The position numbers and the translations under genes are program-made. Of a stretch of 64,000 bases of DNA, positions 16,054-25,000 are shown piece by piece. Source of the DNA: Cellulomonas edaphi (GTDB lineage: Bacteria; Actinomycetota; Actinomycetes; Actinomycetales; Cellulomonadaceae). The stretch covers positions 62,001 through 126,000 of the forward strand of contig NZ_JAUCGR010000002.1 of the NCBI RefSeq assembly GCF_030362815.1, read 5' to 3'. The notes beneath the pieces were generated by a model. It was not told the DNA's origin and ran no database searches. It saw only the letters and a program-made list of their open reading frames with translations. The first letter of the stretch is position 1. Every line of letters starts with the position of its first letter.

Positions 16054-18575
16054 GGCACGGGGGCGACCTCGGCCAGCGGCGTCAGGTCCTCCGTCGTACC
16101 GGCCGGGTCGTCCAGCGGAGCGTCGTCCAGCTCGGCCGGCTCGTCGTCGGTGAGCGAGGTCTCGATGCGCATGCCGGAGAACGACCGGTGCACGAAGTAG
16201 GCGGAGGCGAGGAAGAAGACCACGGCGAGGCCGACGACGAGCCCACCGTGCCCGTCGTCGTTCAGGTTCACGGCGAGGTCGACCGCGAGCAGCCCGAACA
16301 GCGTCGTGAACTTGATGACCGGGTTGAGTGCCACCGACGACGTGTCCTTGTACGGGTCGCCGACCGTGTCTCCCACGATCGTCGCGTCGTGCAGCGCGGT
16401 GCCCTTGGCGTGCAGGTCGACCTCGACGATCTTCTTCGCGTTGTCCCAGGCCCCGCCCGCGTTGGCCATGAAGATCGCCTGGTAGAGGCCGAAGATCGCG
16501 ATCGAGACGAGGTAGCCGATGAAGAAGAACGGCTCGACGAAGGCGAACGCGAGGGTCGCGAAGAACAGCCCGAGGAACATCGTGAGCATGCCCTGCTGGG
16601 CGTACTGCGTGCAGATCTCGACCACGCGGCGCGAGTCCGCCTCGCTGGCCTTGCTCTGCCCGTCGAGCCGGATGCTCGTGCGGATGAACTCGACCGCGCG
16701 GTAGGCGCCCGTCGTCACGGCCTGGATGGATGCGCCGGTGAACCAGAAGATGACGGCACCGCCCGTCACCAGGCCGAGCAGGAACGGCGGGTGCAGGAGC
16801 GAGAGGTTCGACACCTGCGTGGTGAGCCCCTCGGTCAGGCCCATGATGATCGAGAAGATCATCGTGGTGGCACCCACCACGGCGGTGCCGATGAGCACCG
16901 GCTTGGCGGTCGCCTTGAAGGTGTTGCCCGCCCCGTCGTTCTCCTCGAGCATCTGCTTCGCGCGCGCCCACTGCGGCTCCGACCCCTGCAGCGCGAGCAG
17001 CTCCTCGTCGATGCCTTCGACGTCCTCGATCATCGACAGCTCGTACACGCTCTGCGCGTTGTCCGTCACGGGCCCGTAGGAGTCGACGGCGATCGTGACC
17101 GGGCCCATGCCGAGGAACCCGAACGCCACGAGGCCGAAGGCGAAGACGGCCGGTGCGACCATGATCTGGTCGAGCCCCTGCTCGGCCACGAGGGCGGCGC
17201 CGCCCATGAGCCCGACGATCGCGATGCCCAGCCAGTACGCGGAGAAGTTGCCCGCGACCAGGCCCGACAGGATGTTGAGCGACGGACCGCCCTCGCGCGA
17301 GCTTTTGACGACCTCGCGGACGTGCCGGCTGCTCGTCGAGGTGAAGACCTTGACCAGCTCGGGGATGAGAGCACCGGCGAGCGTGCCGAACGCGACGATG
17401 GTCGCCAGCTTCCACCACAGCGACGCGGTGGCGCCGGTGCCCAGCACGAGGTACGTGGTGCCGTACGCGGCCACGATGCACACCCCGGACGTGAGCCAGA
17501 CGAGCGACGTCAGGGGCGCCTCGAAGTCCATCGACTCCGCCTTCGCCCACCGGCGGCGTGCCCAGGTGTCGTTCGCGAGGTACGAGACGCCGGAGGCGAC
17601 GATCATCACGGCACGCAGCACGAAGAGCCACACGAGCAGGGTCGCCTGGACCCCGGGATCGGAGACGCCCAGCAGGACGAACGTGACCAGGGCGACGCCC
17701 GTGACGCCGTACGTCTCGAAGCCGTCGGCGCTGGGGCCCACCGAGTCACCCGCGTTGTCGCCCGTGCAGTCCGCGATGACGCCGGGGTTGCGGGCGTCGT
17801 CCTCCTTGATCTTGAAGGCGATCTTCATGAGGTCCGACCCGATGTCGGCGATCTTGGTGAAGATGCCTCCCGCGATGCGCAGGGCCGCCGCGCCCAGTGA
17901 CTCGCCGATGGCGAACCCGATGAAGCACGCGCCGGCGATGTCCGCAGGCAGCAGCAGGAGGATGACGAGCATCATCAGCAGCTCGACGCTGATCAGCACC
18001 ATGCCGATCGACATGCCCGACCGCAGCGGGACGCGGTGCAGCGGCAGGGGCCTGCCGCGCAGCGCTGCGTACGCGGTCCGAGAGTTGGCGAATGTGTTGA
18101 CGCGGATGCCGAACCACGCCACGGAGTACGAGCCCGCCATGCCGATGAGGCTGAACGCGATGACGATCGCCACGCGTCCCCACTCGAAGCCGACGAGCAC
18201 CTTGTAGTACACGACGATCACGGCGGCGATGAAGGCCCACAGCAGCACCAGGAACTTTCCCTGCTGGAGCAGGTACGCCTTGCACGTCGAGTAGATGAGC
18301 TCCGAGACCTCGCGCATCGTCTGGTGCACGGGCATGCGACGTAGCTGCACGAACGACACGAGCCCGAACACCAGGCCCATCAGGCACACGACGAGCCCGA
18401 GCGCGAGCAGTCCGCGACCCGAGAACCCGCCGACCGTGGTGACCGCGCCCAGGTCCGGCAGCACCAGGCTCGCCTCGCCCCCGTGGCCGGATCCGGGCGG
18501 CGCCGCGCCCGACGGTGTGGCGAGCGCTGACCAGAGCATCGAGGTGGTGTGCACGGGGTCCCCAGGGGTCGTCAT
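16050..18575 (-). CDS. hppA: Membrane-bound proton-pumping pyrophosphatase, divergent subfamily
   Basis: An 841-residue integral membrane protein (about 16 helices) that couples pyrophosphate hydrolysis to ion pumping. The catalytic region around residues 255-285 has KIKEDDARNP, ADCTGDNAGDSVGPSADGFE and the second site has DNAKKIVEVD, with Mg-PPi-binding aspartates retained. AGNTFKAT (about 548-555) carries the lysine that makes proton-pumping members independent of potassium. The GDSVGPSADGFETYG wording differs from canonical GDNVGDCAGMAADLFETY. It matches a divergent, Na-inhibited proton-pumping group I recall from Chlorobium limicola and Cellulomonas fimi. The start is ATG 18575, with CAGGA upstream. 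It is first in an operon with the overlapping glycosyltransferase gene. Pumping direction and cation effects are inferred from the family. Confidence 0.92.
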   Translation of the reverse strand: MTTPGDPVHTTSMLWSALATPSGAAPPGSGHGGEASLVLPDLGAVTTVGGFSGRGLLALGLVVCLMGLVFGLVSFVQLRRMPVHQTMREVSELIYSTCKAYLLQQGKFLVLLWAFIAAVIVVYYKVLVGFEWGRVAIVIAFSLIGMAGSYSVAWFGIRVNTFANSRTAYAALRGRPLPLHRVPLRSGMSIGMVLISVELLMMLVILLLLPADIAGACFIGFAIGESLGAAALRIAGGIFTKIADIGSDLMKIAFKIKEDDARNPGVIADCTGDNAGDSVGPSADGFETYGVTGVALVTFVLLGVSDPGVQATLLVWLFVLRAVMIVASGVSYLANDTWARRRWAKAESMDFEAPLTSLVWLTSGVCIVAAYGTTYLVLGTGATASLWWKLATIVAFGTLAGALIPELVKVFTSTSSRHVREVVKSSREGGPSLNILSGLVAGNFSAYWLGIAIVGLMGGAALVAEQGLDQIMVAPAVFAFGLVAFGFLGMGPVTIAVDSYGPVTDNAQSVYELSMIEDVEGIDEELLALQGSEPQWARAKQMLEENDGAGNTFKATAKPVLIGTAVVGATTMIFSIIMGLTEGLTTQVSNLSLLHPPFLLGLVTGGAVIFWFTGASIQAVTTGAYRAVEFIRTSIRLDGQSKASEADSRRVVEICTQYAQQGMLTMFLGLFFATLAFAFVEPFFFIGYLVSIAIFGLYQAIFMANAGGAWDNAKKIVEVDLHAKGTALHDATIVGDTVGDPYKDTSSVALNPVIKFTTLFGLLAVDLAVNLNDDGHGGLVVGLAVVFFLASAYFVHRSFSGMRIETSLTDDEPAELDDAPLDDPAGTTEDLTPLAEVAPVP

Positions 18576-18644
18576 CGGTCCTGTCCCTGGGAAACTAGGT
18601 GCGCCGCGAGTCGCCCTTCTGTGACCTAAGTCGCAGACGGTCTG

Positions 18645-18681
18645 GTCACGCGCCGGGCGCTGTGCGCGTCACGCGCCGGGC
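18645..18681. repeat. 14-bp direct repeat across the DHFR-like stop codon
   Basis: Identical copies at 18645-18658 and 18668-18681 (23-base period). The right copy contains the last codons and stop of the minus-strand gene. Confidence 0.85.
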
Positions 18682-19280
18682 ACCTGGTCCGTCACGTCGT
18701 CGTACGTCTTCGGTGCCGGGGCCTCCGCGATCGCGTACGCCAGCCGCAGCACGCCCGTCGGGAACGCCTCGGAGCTCAGCAGGCGCAACGAGACGAGGGT
18801 GTCGCCGTCGTCGAACAGGCGCTCGCCCTGCCGAGCGGCCACGGGGTGCACCAGCAGGTGGAGCTCGTCGAGCAGACCCGCGGCGATCAGCTGGCGCACC
18901 ACCGAGATGGAACCGGCGACGAGGATCTTCCCGTGGGCCGGGTCGTCCTTCAGTGCTCTCACGGCGTCGACCAGCTCGCCCTGGATCGCTTCGGCGTTGC
19001 GCCAGCCCAGGTCCTGCGTGCCGCGTGTCGCCACGACCTTGCGCGTGTCTCCGAGCTGCGCCGCGAACGTCGCGTCCTCGCCGCCGGCGGTCTCGCGCTC
19101 GGGCCACGCGCCCGCAAAGCTGTCGTAGGTGACGCGGCCGAGCAGCAGCACGTCGGTGCCCTCGTAGTCGTCGGCGACCGCTGCCCCCATGTTCGCGTCG
19201 AAGTAGGGGAAGTGCCACGCCGGGTCGATCTCGACGACGCCGTCGAGCGAGATGAACAGGGTCGAGACGATCGTGGCCAT
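18669..19280 (-). CDS. Dihydrofolate reductase-like (RibD C-terminal) family protein
   Basis: A 203-residue cytoplasmic reductase-fold protein. Seen: LFISLDGVVE at the N-terminus, DVLLLGRVTYDSFAGAWP (the family LGRxTYE-like motif), KILVAGSISVVRQLIAAGLLDELHLLVHPV and the C-terminal LRLLSSEAFPTGVLRLAY. These match the bacterial DHFR-like/RibD_C family, whose substrates are mostly unknown; it is unlikely to be the main folate enzyme. The start is well fixed by GGAGG 8 bases before the ATG. A 14-bp direct repeat with 23-bp spacing duplicates its last codons and stop (18645-18658 and 18668-18681). It is monocistronic, with 93 bases to hppA downstream. Confidence 0.85.
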   Translation of the reverse strand: MATIVSTLFISLDGVVEIDPAWHFPYFDANMGAAVADDYEGTDVLLLGRVTYDSFAGAWPERETAGGEDATFAAQLGDTRKVVATRGTQDLGWRNAEAIQGELVDAVRALKDDPAHGKILVAGSISVVRQLIAAGLLDELHLLVHPVAARQGERLFDDGDTLVSLRLLSSEAFPTGVLRLAYAIAEAPAPKTYDDVTDQVPGA

Positions 19281-19556
19281 CTTCGTCCTCCAAGGGTGTG
19301 TGCAGGTGCCGCGGGAGGCGGCCGGTCCCATCCTGCCCGGTTCGTCCCACACGGGTGGCTCGTCCGCGACACGCCCCGTTCGTCGCGTCGCAGGTCAGGG
19401 CGCCGTCGCGCGACTCACAGCGAGACGTGCACCGCCGTGCCGCGGGCGTGTGCCTAGTCTGCTCCCTCGCAGCCCCGCGGCGCGGTGGGTCCGTGCCGGA
19501 CCCCGCGCGGCCGCAGGGCGACGCCGCCAGCCGACGCCAGCCGAGGTACCCACCCG
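19281..19556. other. Divergent intergenic region
   Basis: 276 bases between the DHFR-like gene and the FnIII-nuclease gene. A TAGTCT at 19455-19460 may be a -10 for the rightward gene, with a leader of about 90 bases. No gene is visible. Confidence 0.4.
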
Positions 19557-21338
19557 ATGTCCCAGCGCCACAGCCCTGCAGCGCGGATCGCGCGCATCGC
19601 ACGCCGGGCAGTGGCGACCCTCGTGGCGGTCGTCGTCCTCGCCACCGTCGCGGTCGTGACGACGTCGTTCCGTCCCACGCTTCCTGGGCCCGGCTCGGCC
19701 AGCGCCGGTGGGGTGAGCCACGACTCCTTCCAGCTGAGCTGGGCCGGTGTGGAACGTGCGGCTGGCTACCGGGTCACGGTGGCTCTGGACCCCGCCTTCG
19801 AGCGCGTGGTGTGGCGCAAGGCTCGCACCACGTCGACCTCGCTCGTCGTGGACGGCGCGCCGGTCGCCGAGCACACCACCTACTACGCGCGCGTGAACGC
19901 GCTGGACGAGGGCCGCAACGTGAGCCTCGCGTCCCCGACGGTCTCGCTGCGCACGCCGTGGGCGCCGCCGGGTGCCGCGGGCAAGCCGAAGGTGACGCGC
20001 AAGGACACCTCGGGCTTCGCCGTCGCGTGGAGGCCGGGCGCGCTCGCCGAGGAGTACCGCACCGTCGTCGCGAGCGATGCCGGGTTCACCAAGGACGTCC
20101 AGGAGTCGACGGTGGACAAGCCTGCCCTGAGCGTGAAGGTCCGCGACGGCCGGCGGTACTACGTGCGCGTCACGCCCGTGCGCAAGGGGCTGACCGCGCG
20201 CGCGGTCACGACGACCGTCGTGACCCCGCTCAAGCGCCTGGGCGCCCCCGGACGGGTCTTCGCCGAGCCGCTGTCGTCGTCGTCCCTGCGCGTGGCGTGG
20301 CCGAAGGCCACCAATGCCACCGGCTACACGGTGCAGCTGCTGCGCAGGCCGGGCGCGAAGCCCACGTGGACGACGACCACCGCGCAGCCGAGCGCGCTGA
20401 TCGAGCACCTGGTGCCCGCCAAGCACCGGCTGCGGCCCGTGTTCTACGTCAAGGTGGTCGCCAACCGGTACGACCTGCGCACGTCGTCGAGCCGGACGGT
20501 CGCCGCCACCCTGCTGCCCGGCAGCACCAAGCGGGCGACGTCGTTCAGGGCGCGGGTCTCGTCGTACAACCTGCTCAAGCCCACCGAGACGGACGCGGAG
20601 AGGCGCAGCTGGAAGCGGCGCTACGCGGCGGCGAGCAAGGCCCTGCGCGGCATGGACCTCGTGGGCCTGCAGGAGACGCCGTGGAAGGCGCTGGGTGGGA
20701 AGCGGCCCGTGCTGCAGGTCGCCAAGAAGGCGGGGCTGGCCCTGGCGCGCCACCCCCGGACGAAGAAGCCGTGCACCACCCAGAGCGAGCCGATCCTGTA
20801 CCGGGCCGCGCGCTTCACGGTGGTGCGCTGCGGGTTCCAGAAGCTCGACACGACCGGTCCGAAGAAGTGGGCCACCTGGGCCGTGCTGCGGGAACGGGCG
20901 AGCGGGCGCAAGGTCCTGGTCGTCAACGCGCACCTGCTCGCGTACCTGGACTCCTCCTCGACGTCGCACAAGGTGCAGGCCCAGCGCGTACGCCAGGCGC
21001 GCCGCCTGGAGGCGACGATCGCGCGGCACAACCGCGCGCACCTGCCCGTCATCGTCGTCGGTGACCTCAACTCCTACCCCAACCGTGCGGAGGTCACGCC
21101 CCTCGACGTGCTCGCGCGGGCCGGCCTGGTGAGCGCGGAGCTCGTGGCGGCCAAGCGGTTCGGTGCCGAGTTCGCCTCGTTCCACGGCTTCTCCGCGAGC
21201 AGGCTGACCGGCAGGCACCTCGACCACGTGCTCGTGGACCGGCAGTCGGACGTGCTCACCTACCGCGTGCGGCACACCGACGTGCGACGCGCACCCTCGG
21301 ACCACTTCCAGATCGTCACCACCATCGCCGTCCACTGA
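19557..21338 (+). CDS. Secreted/membrane-anchored FnIII protein with endonuclease/exonuclease/phosphatase domain
   Basis: 593 residues. An N-terminal basic stretch and a hydrophobic segment (about 15-42) form a signal or membrane anchor. Fibronectin type III-like repeats follow (about 52-135, 140-225 and 228-320), with DSFQLSWAGVERAAGYRVTV and SSLRVAWPKATNATGYTVQL as typical starts. The C-terminal domain (about 330-593) is an EEP fold: SYNLLKPT, DLVGLQETPWKALGG with the metal-binding glutamate, VVGDLNSYPNR and the end motif APSDHFQIVTTIAV with the catalytic D-H. It could cleave extracellular DNA or phosphodiesters. ATG 19557 is preceded by GAGG 10 bases upstream. It stands alone in its operon. 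Substrate is unknown. Confidence 0.85.
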   Translation: MSQRHSPAARIARIARRAVATLVAVVVLATVAVVTTSFRPTLPGPGSASAGGVSHDSFQLSWAGVERAAGYRVTVALDPAFERVVWRKARTTSTSLVVDGAPVAEHTTYYARVNALDEGRNVSLASPTVSLRTPWAPPGAAGKPKVTRKDTSGFAVAWRPGALAEEYRTVVASDAGFTKDVQESTVDKPALSVKVRDGRRYYVRVTPVRKGLTARAVTTTVVTPLKRLGAPGRVFAEPLSSSSLRVAWPKATNATGYTVQLLRRPGAKPTWTTTTAQPSALIEHLVPAKHRLRPVFYVKVVANRYDLRTSSSRTVAATLLPGSTKRATSFRARVSSYNLLKPTETDAERRSWKRRYAAASKALRGMDLVGLQETPWKALGGKRPVLQVAKKAGLALARHPRTKKPCTTQSEPILYRAARFTVVRCGFQKLDTTGPKKWATWAVLRERASGRKVLVVNAHLLAYLDSSSTSHKVQAQRVRQARRLEATIARHNRAHLPVIVVGDLNSYPNRAEVTPLDVLARAGLVSAELVAAKRFGAEFASFHGFSASRLTGRHLDHVLVDRQSDVLTYRVRHTDVRRAPSDHFQIVTTIAVH

Positions 21339-21394
21339 GCCCCGGCGTGCGAGGCGCCCGTCCGCGCCTCACGATCGGAGAGGGAGGTGGCGAG

Positions 21395-21814
21395 ATGCCG
21401 AAGACGCGCAAGGACGGCGGGGCACGCCAGAGCGAGCTGCCCGCGACGCTCCAGCGGTCTGACGAGAAGGCGCAGCGGACGTACGCGCACGCCTACGACG
21501 CGGCGATCGAGCAGTACGACGGTGACGAGGAGGCTGCCCACCGCGTCGCGTTCGCGGCCCTCAAGCACACGCACGAGAAGGTGGGCGACAGCTGGCGGCC
21601 CAAGCCGGAGGCCGGTCCGTCGGACGAGCGCGCGGAGGAGGGGTACGGGTCGCACGCCCCGACGGCCGGCGGGGTCGACGCCCGCGCGAGCAAGAGCCAC
21701 CTTGCCGGGATCGCGCGCGAGCTGGGGATCCGGGGCCGGTCCTCGATGACCAAGGCGGAGCTCGTCGAGGCGATCGACGCGGAGAACCGCCGACTCACCC
21801 GTCGCAACGCCTGA
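21395..21814 (+). CDS. ChaB-like protein with Rho N-terminal-type domain
   Basis: A 139-residue basic-to-acidic small protein. Residues about 10-65 resemble ChaB: LPATLQRSDEKAQRTYAHAY followed by the DEEAAHRVAFAALKHTHEK helix. The C-terminal ~40 residues (SKSHLAGIARELGIRGRSSM) look like the SAP/Rho-N helical DNA- or RNA-binding domain. ChaB is associated with the cation transporter ChaA in enteric bacteria, but actinobacterial relatives are uncharacterised. A very good ribosome-binding site (GGAGAGGGAGGT) precedes ATG 21395. It sits between the FnIII protein and GH92 with independent promoters likely. Confidence 0.8.
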   Translation: MPKTRKDGGARQSELPATLQRSDEKAQRTYAHAYDAAIEQYDGDEEAAHRVAFAALKHTHEKVGDSWRPKPEAGPSDERAEEGYGSHAPTAGGVDARASKSHLAGIARELGIRGRSSMTKAELVEAIDAENRRLTRRNA

Positions 21815-21886
21815 CCGTTCGCGGCGGCGGCCAGGCGGCCGTCGGGACCTGCCGCGGATCGTGCCCGTCGCCCGCCGGGAAGCTGG

Positions 21887-21915
21887 TTGACACCAGGCGG
21901 AACCGGACCTACGGT
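21887..21915 (+). promoter_or_regulatory. Promoter of the GH92 alpha-mannosidase gene
   Basis: Perfect TTGACA -35 (21887-21892), 17-base spacer and TACGGT -10 (21910-21915). Expected start of transcription is about 21922, giving a leader of about 94 bases before ATG 22016. This is the best consensus promoter in the window. Confidence 0.8.
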
Positions 21916-21924
21916 GCATCTGCG

Positions 21925-21938
21925 TGACAGCGTTGTCA
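21925..21938 (+). promoter_or_regulatory. LacI-family-type operator for GH92
   Basis: TGACAGCGTTGTCA is a 14-base near-palindrome with a central CG, the usual look of LacI/GalR-family operators. It lies immediately after the predicted transcription start, so binding would block initiation or clearance. The regulator is not encoded in the window. Confidence 0.65.
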
Positions 21939-22015
21939 ACCCGCCGACCGGCGACGACACCGCCACGCGGACCGGTCACCGCCGACCGGTCCTCGGACCG
22001 ATCTGTGGGGATGCC

Positions 22016-25000
22016 ATGCGCCTGTCCGCCGCCCGCCACTCCGCCCGCACGCGCACCTCGCGCGTGATCGCGGCCGGAGCCTCCCTCGCCCTGGCACTGG
22101 TGGTGCTTCCAGCCGCCGGGTCCGCTCAGGCCGCCGAGCCGCCCGGTGACGCGCCGGGGGGCACGTTCTCCACGTCGTTCGAGTCGTCGGACGCGCCGGC
22201 TCTCGAGACGCGGCCGTACAGCGACCCGGTGCGCATCGCCGGCAAGGTGTACGGCCCCGGAAGCCTGCTCGGCTCCGTCTCGGCCGTGACGGCGTCCGCC
22301 GAGAACGGTCCGGGGGAGCCCGCGGCCGCCGTCGCCGACGCCGTCTCAGGGACCAAGTGGCTGGCGTTCCAGTCGACCGCGTGGCTGCAGTACCAGCTGT
22401 CAGCGCCCCAGACGGTCAAGGTGTACTCGCTGACCTCGGCGAACGACGCCCCGGAGCGGGACCCGAAGGCGTGGACGTTGCAGGGATCCGCGGACGGGAC
22501 CTCGTGGACCACCCTCGACACGCGCACCGGCGTGGACTTCGCCGACCGTGGCACCACGCAGACCTTCACGGTCGCGACGCCCGGCGAGTACCTCTACTAC
22601 CGCCTCGACATCAGCGCGAACCACAGCGGCGGACTGCTGCAGCTCGCCGACTGGGAGATCCTCGACGGCACCACCAACCCGCCCGCGGCATCGCCGATGA
22701 TCACCGCCGTCGGCACCGGGCCGGTCAGCGGCCCGACCATCAAGCCCAACGTCGGCTTCACCGGAGCCAAGGCGCTCCGGTACGTGGGCAGCCAGACCGA
22801 GGACGGCGACGCGAGCGGCACGAACACCCTCTACGAGGACCTCGACGTCACCATCGGGGCCGACACCGAGCTCGCCTACAAGGTGTTCCCGGTGCTGGAC
22901 AGCGACCTCGACTACCCGGCCACCTTCGTCGCCGTCGACCTCGAGCTCGCCGACGGCACGCTCATGTCGGCGACACCCGACCTGACCGACCAGTACGGGT
23001 TCGGCGCGACCGCCGCGGCCCAGGGCACCCAGAAGGCGCTGTACGCGAACCAGTGGAACTCGGTGCGCGTCAACCTGGGCGAGCTCGCGGGCAAGCACGT
23101 CACGAAGGTGCTGCTGACCTACCACCGCCCCGACGGCAAGGCGAAGGCGCGCTTCTCCGGCTGGCTCGACGACGTCTCCCTGCGTCCGGCCGCCGTGGTG
23201 GACCCCTCGAGCCTCACGAACTTCGTCGACACCCGGCGCGGGACCAACGCGAACTCCAGCTTCTCGCGCGGCAACAACATCCCCGCGGCGGCGGTCCCCA
23301 ACGGGTTCAACTTCTACACGCCCATGACGGACGCAGGCTCGCAGAGCTGGCTCTACTCCTACGCGTCGGCGAACAACGCGCAGAACCGGCCCACGCTCAA
23401 CGGCATCGGCATCTCGCACGAGCCCAGCCCGTGGATGGGTGACCGCAACCAGCTCGCGGTCATGCCGTCGATCAGCACGGCCACCAACCCGGACGGCAGC
23501 CTGTCCGGGCGTCGGCTGCCCTTCTCGCACGACGCCGAGATCGCACGACCCGACCTGTACCAGGTGGCGTTCGACAACGGCATCGAGGCAGCGGTCGCCC
23601 CGGCCGACCACTCGGCGGTCTACCGCTTCACCTTCCCGGCCGGCGCCTCCGTCGGCTCGGTCATCCTCGACCAGGTGGACGGCAGCTCGAAGCTCTCCGT
23701 CGACGGCAGCGCGGTGACGGGCTGGGTGGAGAACGGCAGCGGCCTCTCCGCGGGGCGTACCCGGATGTACGTGCAGGCCGAGTTCTCGCGCACGCCTGCG
23801 GCGGTCGTCACCACGGCGAACCGCAGCACGGGCCGTGCGGTGCAGTTCGACACGAGCTCGTCCTCGACCGTCGAGATGCGCATCGCCACGTCGTTCATCT
23901 CGGTCGCGCAGGCGAAGGCGAACCTCGACCAGGAGGTCACCGGGAAGTCGTTCGACCAGGTGCGCGGTGCGGCGCAGGACGCGTGGGACGCGCGGCTGGC
24001 CGTCATCGACGTGCCGCACGCCACCCAGACGCAGAAGCAGACGCTCTACGCGAACCTGTACCGCCTGAACCTGTACCCGAACTCGCAGTTCGAGAAGACC
24101 GGCAAGGGCGCGAAGGGCGGCTTCCAGTACGCGAGCCCGGTGTCGGCCCCGACGGGGTCGGCGACCGACACGGCCACCAACGCGAAGGTCGTCGACGGCA
24201 AGATCTACGTCAACAACGGCTTCTGGGACACCTACCGCACGGTGTGGCCCGCGTACTCGTTCCTGTACCCGGACGTGGCCAAGGAGCTCGTGGACGGGTT
24301 CGTCCAGCAGTACCGCGACGGCGGCTGGATCGCCCGCTGGTCCTCGCCGGGCTACGCCGACCTCATGACGGGCACCAGCTCGGACGCGTCGTTCGCCGAG
24401 GCGTACGTCTCGGGTGCGCTGCCCAACGAGCTCGCGCTCGAGGCGTACGACGCCGCCGTGAAGAACGCGACGGTGCTGCCCACCAGCAACGCCGTCGGCC
24501 GCAAGGGCCTCGACACCTCGCCGTTCCTCGGCTACACCTCGACGGCCACGGGCGAGAGCGTCTCGTGGGGCCTCGAGGGCTACATCAACGACTACGCGAT
24601 CGGTCAGATGGGCGCCAGGCTCGCGGCCGACCCCGCCACCCCGGCGGCGCGTGTCACCGAGATCAGGAACTCCTCGTCCTACCTGCTGAAGCGGGCCGAG
24701 GACTACGTCAACATGTTCGACCCGGCCGTGGACTTCTTCCAGGGCAAGACCCCCGAGGGCGACTTCGCCAAGGACCCCGAGGACTTCGACCCGACGGACT
24801 GGGGCGGGGACTACACGGAGACGAACGGGTGGAACTTCGCGTTCCACACGCCGTACGACGTCAGCGGGCTGGCCGCGCTCTACGGCGGCACCGACAAGCT
24901 CGTCGACAAGCTGGACACCTTCTTCTCGACCCCCGAGAAGGGCTCCTACGGCATCCACGAGGCCAAGGAGGCCCGGGACGTCCGGATGGGTCAGTTCGGG

